Assembly (NCBI GenBank): GCA_963691705.1 | Contig: OY829542.1 | Location: forward strand, 60,350,427 to 60,414,426 | Length of the DNA stretch: 64,000 nucleotides | Direction: 5' to 3' | Origin: Viola odorata | Taxonomy: Eukaryota; Streptophyta; Magnoliopsida; Malpighiales; Violaceae | Shown: positions 33,386-44,397 of the stretch, piece after piece | Layout: every line of letters starts with the position of its first letter | Numbering within the stretch: the first letter of the stretch is position 1 | The notes under the pieces: model-generated | Database searches by the model: none | The model's input: only the letters and a program-made list of their open reading frames with translations | What the model was told of the DNA's origin: nothing | Position numbers and translations under genes: made by a program

Positions 33386-36300
33386 AAAAAGATAGCTCCC
33401 AAGAAAAGAACTATTCCTCAAAAGCTCCACGCTACCAGACTTCAAACACGGAAAATGGCAGAACTAGTTATGACGGATAACGCCTTCGAAGCAAAGATAG
33501 CGGAACTGGAGGAGCAACTTCGAACTACCAGGGAACGGGCACTCCAAGCCGAGAAAGAGCGGGATGAGATGATGCTTGCTAAGACCCGGGTCAATCCTGA
33601 AGGGCCAACCCCTGACTATCCGCCTGGTTTTCACCCCTCTTCCAATCATATGACTGGACCTGTGTTTTCATCTGTTGCCGCCGGATCATCCTTTTCTCAA
33701 CCATCTTCTAGTCAGGGGGTCCAGTGGAAGTGGCAAAATCCTTTCCTTAGTTTCAACTCATTCACCACGCCGGCCGTCACGAGTACTGTTGTTAGCACAT
33801 TGGGACCATGGGGCCCACCTCCTAATCCTTCTCTTGTTGATCTCACTCTCAGTTCTGGCAAAAATCAGGATCGCTCCGAATTTCAGTATGATCAACCAAC
33901 TCAAAGCAACCCTACTCAGTTTGCAACTCCTGAATTCTCAAGAATTCTATTCCCTAAGGGGAATCAGACCCAACCACAGGTTTCTTTTAAGCAGCCACCA
34001 ACCATTGGTTTCAGCCCCATTAAAACCGAAGGGCCAAGTCATGATAGGTTGAACTTGCTGGAAGAAAGGTTAAGGGCTGTGGAAGGAGCGGATCCCTTTG
34101 ATCCTATGGGTCCCGCTGATATGTGCATGGTACCAGGAATCATGATGCCCCTGAACTTCAAAATTCCTGAATTTGAGAAGTATACTGGAATCGAATGCCC
34201 CAAGACTCATCTCAGAATCTACTGTAACAAGATGTCTGAAGTGATACATAATGAACCTCTATTGATCCACCTGTTTAGAGAAAGCTTAGCCAAGTACGCT
34301 TTGACTTGGTACATGGGTTTGGACAGAATCAAGATCCGGACGTGGAGGGATTTGTCTGATGCATTCCTGAAACAATACAAGTTTAATACGGAAGTGGCAC
34401 CTGACCGTTCAGATTTGCAGAACATGGAAAAGAGGGATAATGAAATGGTGAAAGCTTACGCTCAAAGATGGAGAGAGCTAGCTACAAGGATTTACCCCCC
34501 TTTGAATGATAAGGAGCTTGTGTCCATTTTTGTGAACACTTTCAAGTCCCCCTATTACACGTATCTGATTTCCAACCCCTCTAGTAGCTTTTCCGACATG
34601 GTCCTAGTTGCTGAAAGAGTTGAACAGGGAATTAAGTCCGGAAGGATTATTGTTCCTACACCTGAGGTGACACCTAAGAAAACACCTATCACCAAGAAAG
34701 ATGTTAGCTTTGTTTCCCCCCAGCCAACTTATCAAAAACCTTTTCCGCCACCTCCACCCTATTCTTCACCCCCACCATACCCTTTCCCATCACCACCACC
34801 ACCACCATCACTATATCAACCTCCTTTCTTCCCCCCGATGCCTGTGGCCAATGTGGCTCCTCAGTACCCAGCATCATTTCCACCTTTCCCATCACCCCCA
34901 CCACAAATGCCGCAACCTCCGCAACCAAGACCATATAACCCACCAAAGAACCCAAACAACCAAAATAATCGCTGGAACCAAGAACCATTACCACCTCTTC
35001 CTATTCCTTTGGGGGAAATATACAAACATCTTCTAGCGGCAGGGCAGATTGCACCTACTCCAATCCAACCCTTCCAACCTCCTTACCCAAAATGGTATGA
35101 CCCAAATGCAAGATGCGAGTACCATGCTGGAGCCCCAGGGCACACCCTAGAGAATTGTACCGCTTTCAAGGGCAAAGTTCACCATCTGATTAAATGCGGT
35201 TGGATCTCTTTTGAAGGGCTAGCCAAAGGACCTAACACGACCACCAACCCTCTTCCGAACCATGCTCCAGGAGGTGGAGGAGTGAACGTTGTTTCCATGG
35301 AGGAAGTTGTTAACCTTTCTCCTTCAATATTGGGATTACCTCGAAAGGAGCTTTTTCATGCACTAGCTCAAGGAGGGTATCTTCAGCAATCCGAAAATAG
35401 CAGTTGTTTGTTTTGCCCGAGGGCAAGAAAACATGGAATCCAAGATTGTGCAATCTTCTTGCAGAAGGTGGAACAGTTAATGGATTTTGGGATTATTCAG
35501 ATTGAGAAGAGGACTTATGCGGCCGAAGAGGTTGGTGTCATTGAGGATGGTTTTAATTCCCCTTATTCCTTTGAATACGTATCCCAAACTGGAGCCTCCA
35601 CCATGGCCCCACCCAAGTTAGTCTTCAAGTTTGCTCAGAATACTCCTACTAGGGATTTGCACGCCGTTCCTTTCAATTATGGGTATGAAGTTGTCACTAC
35701 CCCTCCTTTTGTTGCACCAACAGGGCCAGTCATGGGTGAAACTTCTAATATTGGGGGCATGACTCGGAGTGGGAGGTGTTATACCCCTGAAAAAGTTGAG
35801 CAACAGAGGCAAGCTAAGGGAAAGAGCCCGATGTTACCTGAGAAGACAACTGAGAAAGTACAGGAAATGAACAAACCTGTGTCGGAAGAGGATGCAACTG
35901 AATTTTTGAAGATCATGAAGCAAAGCGAATTCAGTATCCTTGAGCAGTTGAAGAAAACCCCAGCCCGTATCTCTATCATGGAGTTAATCCTTACTTCAGA
36001 ACCCCATCGCCAAGCCCTTTTGAAGGTGTTGAATGAAGCCTTTGTAACTAAGGATATTACTGTGGAAGGGGTAGGAAACCTAATTGGGAGAATTCAAGCA
36101 GTAAGTAGTATTACATTTTCTGAAGAAGAGATGGACCCAGCTGGGACTGGTCATAACAAAGCCCTCTACATCACGGTGGAATGCAAGGGCCATGTTGTAG
36201 CAAAGGCTTTGATTGACAACGGGTCTGCACTGAATGTCCTACCCAAACATGTCCTTGAACAGTTGCCTGTTGATATATCTCACATGAAGCCAAGTGGGAT

Positions 36301-36931
36301 GATGGCTAGAGCTTTTGATGGTACTATCCGAGAAATCATTGGAAATATTGATTTGGATGTGGTTATTGGCCCCCACACTTTCACTTTAACCTTCCAAGTG
36401 ATGGAAATCCGACCTGCTTATAGTATGCTTCTGGGACGACCATGGATCCACTCAGCCGGAGCTGTTCCTTCTTCCTTACATCAATGCATCAAGTATGTGA
36501 TGGATGGTGTCCTCGTCACGATAAAAGCGGAGGAAGCTTTGATCTTGGCTAAGCATTCTTCTGTGCCCTACATTGAGACTACTGAAGCTTTGGAGAGTTC
36601 ATTCCAAGCTTTCGAGATCGTAAATGCTGATTGGATAAGAGCAGGATCGCCTATTCCTGAGCCTAAGACAGCCATAATGACTGCCAAGGTGATGCTGAAG
36701 GATGGTTTCCAGTTTGAAAAAGGGATCGGAGCTAAGTTACAAGGATCGAAGAGCTTTGGAGACCGTTTTGGTTTAGGGTACAAGCCAAGCAAGGCTGATT
36801 TTGATAGGGTCTCTAAAGAAAAGAAGGGGAGGCGTCTCGCTAAGTTGTTCGGGCGTGTCCTGCCAAGTACAAAGATGGTTATCCCTCACATCAGGGTGAC
36901 ATTCCCTTTTGCATCCGAAGTCATCAACTAA
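33386..36931 (+). CDS. gag: gag-protease polyprotein, unit 2 (intact)
   Basis: 1158 residues from the ATG at 33455; the frame is open back to a splice-acceptor-like TTTTCAG ending at 33385. An N-terminal coiled-coil-like stretch (AKIAELEEQLRTTRERALQA) precedes the capsid domain, about residues 245-345 (Retrotrans_gag; KYALTWYMGL, WRDLSDAFLKQYKFN). A long Pro-rich linker follows. Two Cys/His knuckles are visible: CX2HX5HX4C near 554 and CX2CX5HX4C near 651. The aspartic protease has ALIDNGSALNVLP (catalytic Asp about 921) and MLLGRPWIH. A G-patch-like glycine motif (GIGAKLQGSKSFGDRFGLGY) is near 1090. The frame ends in TAA at 36929, before the RT frame. It is the only intact gag in the tandem. 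Confidence 0.9.
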   Translation, partial: KKIAPKKRTIPQKLHATRLQTRKMAELVMTDNAFEAKIAELEEQLRTTRERALQAEKERDEMMLAKTRVNPEGPTPDYPPGFHPSSNHMTGPVFSSVAAGSSFSQPSSSQGVQWKWQNPFLSFNSFTTPAVTSTVVSTLGPWGPPPNPSLVDLTLSSGKNQDRSEFQYDQPTQSNPTQFATPEFSRILFPKGNQTQPQVSFKQPPTIGFSPIKTEGPSHDRLNLLEERLRAVEGADPFDPMGPADMCMVPGIMMPLNFKIPEFEKYTGIECPKTHLRIYCNKMSEVIHNEPLLIHLFRESLAKYALTWYMGLDRIKIRTWRDLSDAFLKQYKFNTEVAPDRSDLQNMEKRDNEMVKAYAQRWRELATRIYPPLNDKELVSIFVNTFKSPYYTYLISNPSSSFSDMVLVAERVEQGIKSGRIIVPTPEVTPKKTPITKKDVSFVSPQPTYQKPFPPPPPYSSPPPYPFPSPPPPPSLYQPPFFPPMPVANVAPQYPASFPPFPSPPPQMPQPPQPRPYNPPKNPNNQNNRWNQEPLPPLPIPLGEIYKHLLAAGQIAPTPIQPFQPPYPKWYDPNARCEYHAGAPGHTLENCTAFKGKVHHLIKCGWISFEGLAKGPNTTTNPLPNHAPGGGGVNVVSMEEVVNLSPSILGLPRKELFHALAQGGYLQQSENSSCLFCPRARKHGIQDCAIFLQKVEQLMDFGIIQIEKRTYAAEEVGVIEDGFNSPYSFEYVSQTGASTMAPPKLVFKFAQNTPTRDLHAVPFNYGYEVVTTPPFVAPTGPVMGETSNIGGMTRSGRCYTPEKVEQQRQAKGKSPMLPEKTTEKVQEMNKPVSEEDATEFLKIMKQSEFSILEQLKKTPARISIMELILTSEPHRQALLKVLNEAFVTKDITVEGVGNLIGRIQAVSSITFSEEEMDPAGTGHNKALYITVECKGHVVAKALIDNGSALNVLPKHVLEQLPVDISHMKPSGMMARAFDGTIREIIGNIDLDVVIGPHTFTLTFQVMEIRPAYSMLLGRPWIHSAGAVPSSLHQCIKYVMDGVLVTIKAEEALILAKHSSVPYIETTEALESSFQAFEIVNADWIRAGSPIPEPKTAIMTAKVMLKDGFQFEKGIGAKLQGSKSFGDRFGLGYKPSKADFDRVSKEKKGRRLAKLFGRVLPSTKMVIPHIRVTFPFASEVIN

Positions 36932-37233
36932 AGCTCTATCATGGTCAAAGCAACTTCGGACTTCCACATTTGTACTCTTGGAGAAGAAGAACCGTCTCAC
37001 AGTTCATTCATTTCCGTGAAGAAGTCTGGGGAGCTGGTGGGCAACTGGACCGCTACTGTGCTTCCTGACGTCTCTATGTAATTTCTTTTTTTCAAAACAT
37101 GCATCCATGGTTTTTAATTTCCCTAAACGGAGAGAACTCTTTTGTAGAGCTTATGCTCCCTTTTGTCGTATTAATATAACTATGCGGTTTCCTTTCCAAA
37201 TATCTTTTTGTTTCTTGTATTTCCATTTTCAGG
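36932..37233 (+). other. Protease-RT junction with candidate intron, unit 2
   Basis: Same arrangement as in unit 1: open frame after the TAA, donor-like GTAATT at 37078 and acceptor ending at 37232, in phase with the RT frame. The stop and both splice-like sites are unchanged. Confidence 0.5.
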
Positions 37234-40200
37234 ATGAATATTAATTCAGATTGTCTTGATAAACCTTACGTCTTTACTGGTGAAGAGATTATCGCCGTAA
37301 CAGAGGATGAGTTTGAGATTCCGCATGAGTTAGCCCGTTTGGTAGAGAATTCAGAGAGAAAGATAATCCCTCACCAGGAGGAATTAGAAGAGATAAACTT
37401 GGGGGCAAGCAGTGATGATCGGAAGATTGTCAAGATCGGAACAACCTTGAATTCTGTTCAGAAAGAGAGGTTGATTTCGCTCCTCAAAGAGTACGTGGAC
37501 GTATTCGCATGGTCATATGAGGATATGCCGGGTCTTGACCCTGATATAGTTGAGCACCGTATTCCGTTGAAACCCGAGTACAAGCCTGTAAAACAGAAAC
37601 TCCGGAGGATGCACCCCGATGTTCTTTTGAAGATAAAGGAAGAAGTCACAAAACAATTAGATGCGGGTTTTCTAAGAGTTGCTGAATACCCGGAATGGGT
37701 CGCCAACATTGTGCCGGTACCGAAGAAAGATGGGAAAGTTCGCATGTGTGTAGATTTTCGGGATCTTAATCGAGCAAGTCCCAAAGATGACTTCCCACTC
37801 CCTCATATCGATATCCTAGTAGACAGTGCCGCCCATAATGACATGTTCTCCTTCATGGATGGTTTTTCAGGATACAATCAGATTAAGATGGCTCCTGAAG
37901 ATAGCGAGAAAACAACCTTTATCACACCTTGGGGAACGTTTTGCTACAAGGTGATGCCTTTCGGTTTGAAGAATGCAGGTGCTACTTACCAGCGTGCCGC
38001 CGTTACTTTGTTTCATGACATGATGCATAAAGAAGTTGAGATATATGTCGATGACATGATAGCTAAGTCGTGCAAGACACAGAACCATGTTGACGTCCTA
38101 AAAAAGGTTTTTGAAAGGTTGAGACAGTTTCAGTTACGGTTAAATCCGGCCAAGTGTACCTTTGGAGTGACATCAGGAAAGTTATTAGGGTTTATCGTCA
38201 GTAATAGAGGCATAGAAGTAGATCCCGACAAGGTGAAGGCGATCCAAGAGTTACCTTCTCCCAAAACCGAGAAAGAAGTACGGAGTTTCTTAGGGCGTAT
38301 TAACTATATTGCCCGCTTCATTAGTCAGTTGACACTTACCTGCGAGCCGATGTTCAGAATGTTGAGGAAGAACGAAGATGCAGAATGGGATGAGAGTTGC
38401 CAAAGAGCTTTCGAGAAGATCAAGACGTATTTACAGAGTCCTCCAGTGTTGGTCCCTCCAACTCCGGGACGCCCTTTACTTATGTATTTGACGGTCACCG
38501 CTAGTGCCATGGGTTGTGTTTTAGGGCAACATGATGAATCGGGGAGACGTGAGCAAGCCATCTACTACCTGAGTAAGAAGTTCAATGAATGTGAAATGCG
38601 TTATTCCATGTTAGAGCGGACTTGTTGCGCTTTAGCATGGAGTGCTCGAAGACTCAGGCATTATATGTTATATTACACGACCTGGTTGATTTCTCGTATG
38701 GATCCTTTGAAGTATATTTTTGAGAAACCCTATTTGTCGAGTCGAATTTGTAGATGGCAAGTCTTGTTGGCAGAATATGAGATTATGTATGTAACTCGAA
38801 AGGCGGTTAAAGCAAGTGCTCTCGCCGATCACTTGGCGGATCATGCTATTGATGAATATGAATCACTAAATTTTGATTTTCCAGATGAAGATATAGTAGT
38901 GATTGATGCTGAGCTTAAGGAAAATACAGCAGAAGATGAGTGGTGGACCATGTTCTTCGATGGTGCGGTGAACCTTTCAGGAAAAGGGGTGGGTGCTGTA
39001 ATCATAGCACCTGATGGACGACAATTCCCCGTGGCTTGCAAATTGAATTTCCCATGTACAAATAACATTGCTGAATATGAGGCATGCATCAGTGGATTAA
39101 TGGCAGCAATCGATTTGAAGGTGAAGAGATTGGAGATTTTTGGAGACTCCGCCCTTGTTATCTATCAAGCACAAGAGTTGTGGCAAACTAGAGATTCAAA
39201 GCTAATACCTTACCAAAAATTTCTCACCAAGCTTATAGATGAGTTTGAAGAAACTAAGTTCAATCGAATCGATCGAGAGAAGAATCGTTTCGCAGATGCA
39301 TTAGCTACTCTAGCCTCTATGTTCAAACTGGAGTGCGGAGTGATGCTCCAACCATTAAGAGTAGAAGTGAGAGATACTCCGGCATGTTGTGCTTCATTAG
39401 AAGATGAGCCAGATGGGAAGCCGTGGTTCCATGACCTAGTGCAATTTATCAAATGTCGAGAATATCCACCGAGGGCAAGCCGGAGTGATAAGAAAACTCT
39501 TCAGCGTTTGGCTTTAGATTTCTACCTTGATGGTGAAGTTTTGTACAAAAGAAAGGCGGATGGTGCCTTGCTTCGTTGTGTTATCGCTCATGAGGCCAAG
39601 AAGATCATGACTGAGACCCATGAGGGGATTTGTGCTACGCATGCTAGTGGACACATGATGGTGAGACAGATAATGAGAAGGGGTTACTTCTGGCTCACCA
39701 TGGAGCGAGATTGCATTGACTATGTCAGGAAGTGTCACAAATGTCAAATTTACGCTGACCACATCCATGTCCCTCCTACTCCTCTTTTTAATATGACATC
39801 CCCATGGCCTTTCGCAATGTGGGGAATTGACATCATCGGCCAGATTCACCCGAAAGCATCTAATGGTCACCGGTTCATCCTTGTTGCAATCGACTATTTC
39901 ACAAAGTGGGTTGAGGCTGCCTCTTACCCAAACATCACTCAAAAGACAACTATGCGATTCATCGAGAAGAACATTATCTGCCGCTATGGGGTCACTGAAA
40001 CGATCATCACAGATAATGGCACCAATTTGAATGGGAAGCTAATCGACAACCTTTGTAAACAATGGAGAATCAAGCATCGAAACTCTTCGCCTTATCGACC
40101 AAAGATGAATGGCGCCGTCGAGGCGGCAAACAAAAACTTGAAGAAAATTATTCAGAAAATGGTGGTCACCCATAAGGATTGGCACGACATGCTTCCTTTT

Positions 40201-40671
40201 GCCTTGCACGCTTATCGGATCGCAATTCGTACTTCTACGGGCGCAACTCCTTATTCCTTAGTCTACGGCATGGAGGCGGTGATTCCACTCGAGGTGGAAA
40301 TCCCTTCTCTCAGAATCTTAGCGGAATCAGAAGTGGAAGAGTCTGATTGGGCGAGGGTGAGGTATGAGCAGTTGAATTTAATCTCGGAAAAACGATTGAC
40401 AGCCATGTGTCATGCTCAATTGTATCAAAAGAGGATGGCTAACAGTTATAACAAGAAAGTGCGGCCTCGCGAGTTCAAGACTGGGGATTTAGTATTGAAG
40501 AAGATTCTTCCCCATCAGGAGGATAGTCGAGGGAAGTGGGCCCCTAAGTATGAAGGACCGTACGTGGTCAGGCACGTATTCTCGGGAAATACTTTGAGAC
40601 TCGCTAATATGGACGGAGATGATTTGCCGAGACCAGTGAATGCCGAATCAGTCAAGATGTACTTCGCCTAG
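37234..40671 (+). CDS. pol: RT-RNaseH-aRNaseH-integrase polyprotein, unit 2
   Basis: 1145 residues, open throughout, with the same order of domains as unit 1: reverse transcriptase (YVDD), gypsy RNase H remnant, archaeal-type RNase H, HHCC zinc finger, DDE integrase core and a basic C-terminus. The only residue difference from unit 1 is Thr for Pro in the strand before TDNGTN of the integrase core (A at 39994, C at 26127). The effect on activity is unknown. With the intact gag of this unit and complete LTRs on both sides, unit 2 has all parts expected of an autonomous element. Confidence 0.93.
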   Translation: MNINSDCLDKPYVFTGEEIIAVTEDEFEIPHELARLVENSERKIIPHQEELEEINLGASSDDRKIVKIGTTLNSVQKERLISLLKEYVDVFAWSYEDMPGLDPDIVEHRIPLKPEYKPVKQKLRRMHPDVLLKIKEEVTKQLDAGFLRVAEYPEWVANIVPVPKKDGKVRMCVDFRDLNRASPKDDFPLPHIDILVDSAAHNDMFSFMDGFSGYNQIKMAPEDSEKTTFITPWGTFCYKVMPFGLKNAGATYQRAAVTLFHDMMHKEVEIYVDDMIAKSCKTQNHVDVLKKVFERLRQFQLRLNPAKCTFGVTSGKLLGFIVSNRGIEVDPDKVKAIQELPSPKTEKEVRSFLGRINYIARFISQLTLTCEPMFRMLRKNEDAEWDESCQRAFEKIKTYLQSPPVLVPPTPGRPLLMYLTVTASAMGCVLGQHDESGRREQAIYYLSKKFNECEMRYSMLERTCCALAWSARRLRHYMLYYTTWLISRMDPLKYIFEKPYLSSRICRWQVLLAEYEIMYVTRKAVKASALADHLADHAIDEYESLNFDFPDEDIVVIDAELKENTAEDEWWTMFFDGAVNLSGKGVGAVIIAPDGRQFPVACKLNFPCTNNIAEYEACISGLMAAIDLKVKRLEIFGDSALVIYQAQELWQTRDSKLIPYQKFLTKLIDEFEETKFNRIDREKNRFADALATLASMFKLECGVMLQPLRVEVRDTPACCASLEDEPDGKPWFHDLVQFIKCREYPPRASRSDKKTLQRLALDFYLDGEVLYKRKADGALLRCVIAHEAKKIMTETHEGICATHASGHMMVRQIMRRGYFWLTMERDCIDYVRKCHKCQIYADHIHVPPTPLFNMTSPWPFAMWGIDIIGQIHPKASNGHRFILVAIDYFTKWVEAASYPNITQKTTMRFIEKNIICRYGVTETIITDNGTNLNGKLIDNLCKQWRIKHRNSSPYRPKMNGAVEAANKNLKKIIQKMVVTHKDWHDMLPFALHAYRIAIRTSTGATPYSLVYGMEAVIPLEVEIPSLRILAESEVEESDWARVRYEQLNLISEKRLTAMCHAQLYQKRMANSYNKKVRPREFKTGDLVLKKILPHQEDSRGKWAPKYEGPYVVRHVFSGNTLRLANMDGDDLPRPVNAESVKMYFA

Positions 40672-40977
40672 GGACCTGCAGACTGCGCATCTTTTTAAAT
40701 TGGAAGATAGGGTTTTATCATGACAAGCCAATCTAATATTCATTCTGAATTAATAAAATAAGCATTTTTCCAAAAGTTGCATGTTTTAAATTTTTATTTT
40801 TTGCCCTCGGGGTAACAAGGAGGAAGCATGGTACCAACGGTCGTGGGGAATGGTTCGGATTGCGAAGGCGGGATGTAGCCCTTTGTCACTAATCAATGTT
40901 AGTTTTGCAGGAATTTGACCTCTGTTTTGCAGAGATACCCTTTTTGAAGCAGCAAACCACGAATTTAAATTCGCAAG

Positions 40978-41414
40978 GCATCCGAGTGGAGCACCAGCGT
41001 CTGAGCAGAGCTGGACGTTATATTTCTGCATCGCGGTTTTCGAGTGGAGACGTCCGAGTGAATCCGCATTTTACTTTCTGTAAGACCTCCGAGTGGAGTC
41101 ATCAGTGTCCGAGTGGAACTGAGTTTTTAGGCATCCGAGTGGAGCCATCAGCGTCCGAGTGGAGCTGAATTTTTCAACGTCCGAGTGGAGTTGTCGGCAG
41201 CTGAGTAGAGCCGTATTTCAAGACATCCGAGTGGAGTCACCAGTGTCCGAGTGGAACTGAATTTGCAAGGCATCCGAGTGGAGCCACCAGCGTCTGAGCA
41301 GAGCTGGGATTTATATTTCTGCGTCGCGGTTTTCGAGTGGAGACGTCCGAGTGTAGCCGCATCTTTACTTTTTGCAAGGTATCCGAGGGGACCATCAGCA
41401 TCCGAGTGGAGCTA
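40978..41414 (+). repeat. 3' UTR short-repeat array, unit 2
   Basis: The same TCCGAGTGGA-based array as in unit 1. I saw no change in copy number, which fits a very recent duplication of the whole unit. Confidence 0.8.
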
Positions 41415-41611
41415 AATTTTCATTACTACATCAACGTTCGAAATAGAGGTAACATTACGTTAAGCAATTCATTTTTCTATAAGACGTCGGGTGAAGGTAA
41501 GCCCACATTCCCGCAATTTATGGCTTTGCATTTCAAGGTTTGCGGTACACAGGGCAACCGTCTTTACTGCTCATCAAAAGTTTCAGTTACACTGTATTTT
41601 TGATAAGACAG

Positions 41612-41626
41612 TAAAGAGGGGGCAAC
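41612..41626 (+). promoter_or_regulatory. Polypurine tract, unit 2
   Basis: TAAAGAGGGGGCAAC just before the right LTR, identical to the tract of unit 1. Confidence 0.75.
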
Positions 41627-44392
41627 TGTTGCTACCAGTTTTTTAACACGTTTCACACGCATTTCATTTGGTTTTAATCAGTACCGTCATTTTTTCGTTA
41701 GTTGCTATTATTTGTGTTTTACGGTGATATTTTCATTGTTTCTTTTGTGTTTATTATTATTTATTGTTTTTTATTATTATTTTTATTATTATTTATTATT
41801 TTATTTTATTATTTATTGTTTTTTTAGTCGAGTCGTTATCGGTACTAATTAGGTTTGTTCGAGTCTTTAATCCAACCAGAGCAGGTAAATTATTCCTTAC
41901 ATTTTTATTCCCTCGCCCATCCGGTCACTACCTCGTGTCTCCCCATTTTTCTATTCCCGTCCGACCAAGCCCGCTCCTACCCATCATCTGATTTTTCAAT
42001 CAATTAACCCATACTACCTCCCTAATTAAAAGGGTTAATCACCCCATTCGAACGAGGGAGCTAAAAAAAAAACTCAATCCCTCTCCCTCTGCCAAAACTA
42101 GCTAATCCCGTCTCCCTCTCCCGAAATTAATCCCTCTCCTTCGTTCAGTTAATCAACCCAACCCAATCAGCCCCCAAAAATCAGTCAATCCTCACGGCCA
42201 AACCCATTCCAAAACAGCCCCAAACCGCCACCCAAACCAAACCAAAATCAGTCAACACTGCCCACGCCGATCACCATCAACCACCCAATCATCAAACCAC
42301 CACTGCCCTCTCAATCTCTCAACCCGAACCGCCACCCAAACCAAACCAAAATCACTGCCGCCCACGCCGATCACCATCAACCACCCAATCATCAAACCAC
42401 CACTGCCCTCTCAATCTCTCAACCCAAACCGCCACCCAAACCAAACCAAAATCACTGCCGCCCAGCCGAATCAACCCAAACCAGCCACTACCACCACCCA
42501 AACCACCACCAAAACCAACCCCAAATAAACGCCTCTGCTGCCCAAATTAATTAAACCACAAAATAGAACATCACCTTTCATTCCCGGTTCTTCCCCACAA
42601 TCCCGATTTATCATCTCTGCTCCCAGTCACCCACTGCTCCGGCCGCCGCGCTCCACTCCAGTAGCCGTCTGATTCGCCGCAACCCCCTGCTGCTCCGCCG
42701 CGTGTGCTTTCTCCTCCGGACCAGCAGCACTCCGTAACTTCTTGCTTCTTTTTCCTTTGTTTGCTTGTTGTTTGTGCTTGCTTTGCTGTTGTGTTTGTGC
42801 TTATTTTGCAGGGGTTTCGGGTTGAGGAGAAGGAATGGGTTAGCCGCCGGCGGCTGAAGCAAAGAAAAAGGAATGAAGGTGGAGCCGCCGGCGGCAGCAG
42901 AGAAGAGAAAGAGATGATAGGTTTAGGTTTAGGTTTCATGTATGCTTATTTTATGAATTGGGTTGTGGGCTTGGGCCGGCCAAAGGAAGAAAAGAAAGAA
43001 GATGGGCTGATGTGTTAGGCTGGCCCATTAGAGAGTTTTATTTATTTGTTCGTAATTTTGTGTGCATGCTTGTAATATTTATTTATATGTTTGCTTACTT
43101 ATTTATTTTATGCTACTAATCAATTTGTGATGCAGGTATTCGAGGAGATTTTTATTAGTCGTTCTATTTGTTACATGATTGAATGCTTGATTATTTTAGA
43201 ATTGCTAGATTTAAAATAAACTTTTTGCATAATAATTAATTTATAATAATTTCACTTAAATCGACCCATGTTTGAACGAATTAGGTAGAAATACTCAACA
43301 TTTTATTTTCTTTAAATGCATGAAATCTGAGCAGGATTAGTAATAAACATCGCTTATTAATTCAATTGCATGATTATTAATCACTAAAATCCTCAAGTCT
43401 TTTAATCCCTACAAATCAAAATGAATAAAATCAACCCAAGAAAACTAAACGAAGTAGTAATCAAACATTAGGATTTAAATCTCTTCCGATAACTTAAGCT
43501 CCTCTAAATTTTTAGGATAGTAAATCACCAAAGAAAATAATCACTTGAAAGCGAAAAGATAGTAAGTGGGCCTTAAGCCCAACTCGTAGAAAATACCTCC
43601 ATATTTTAATCTCTCTTTTAAATCTTTAAATGTTGAATGATCATTTAAATTATGCTTGTTTCGTGTGCGGCTTCGACCCCACGATTGTTTTAATTTATGC
43701 TATATTGACGAATGTGTTATGTGCGCGGCTTCGACCCCACTTCCCGGTTTTTCTCTTTTCAACGTGTTTTTCTCGCATTCATGAAAATGGTACTTTGCTA
43801 GTCTACGCATGCTAGAATCACTTAGTAAATAGGTTAATCATATGCATAGGCCCTATGATGATAGTGATCCATCGTTATTCACTAGGATCATCGCTTTGGT
43901 AAAGATTAATAAAATGGTAGTAATCTCACCTAATCAATTTTGCATGTAATCGGACTAATTTTGAACTCGGCTAAATATAATCGGAATGGGTATGCAACCA
44001 ACCTTTTTATCTTTTAGAGGGTAAAATGTTATTTTCTGTTTAAACAACTCGACAATAATTAGGATAAAATCAATCCAACAGACTTAAAAACTAAAGCGAT
44101 GATTCCCTTCTGAGGACCCAATTACTTGTTTTCAACATGATTTTTAAACACCTCTTTTAGAACCGGTAACCTTTTTAGGATGAGACTTGGGTGCCTAACA
44201 CCTTCCCAAGTCCATAATACGACCCCGAACCATCGTTCTCGGGTTTAGACCCTTTTCTTTTGTGCCTTAGTTTTTATTTTATTTTCTTCTTTTTCGGACT
44301 TTTTAGGTTTCCCTAAACCTTAGAATTAGGGTGGCGACTTCATTGTTATGTGATTTCATTGCGTCCCAAATTTCGCTCGCGACGGTGCGACA
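41627..44392 (+). repeat. Ogre-like LTR 3 (right)
   Basis: A 2766-bp LTR ending GTGCGACA, followed directly by ATAGC, the partner of the same five bases before LTR 1. It carries the same internal 100-bp repeats (42225 to about 42469). Confidence 0.93.
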
Positions 44393-44397
44393 ATAGC

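Larger units (their letters stand above)
13893..44392 (+). mobile_element. Tandem (dimeric) Tat/Ogre-like Ty3/gypsy retrotransposon
   Basis: The unit is LTR-internal-LTR-internal-LTR: three 2766-bp LTRs (TGTTG..CGACA) alternate with two 11101-bp internal regions, and the repeat distance is exactly 13867 bp. The 5-bp repeat ATAGC borders only the outermost ends (13888-13892 and 44393-44397). The middle LTR is followed directly by the second primer-binding site, so it has no target duplication of its own. Each internal region contains PBS, ORF1, gag-protease, RT-RNaseH-integrase, a repeat-rich 3' UTR and a polypurine tract. The lineage call rests on an extra ORF before gag, a second archaeal-type RNase H, a tRNA-Arg PBS and a likely intron before RT, features known for Ogre and other Tat elements. 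Near-identical LTRs mark it as very young. Confidence 0.93.
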
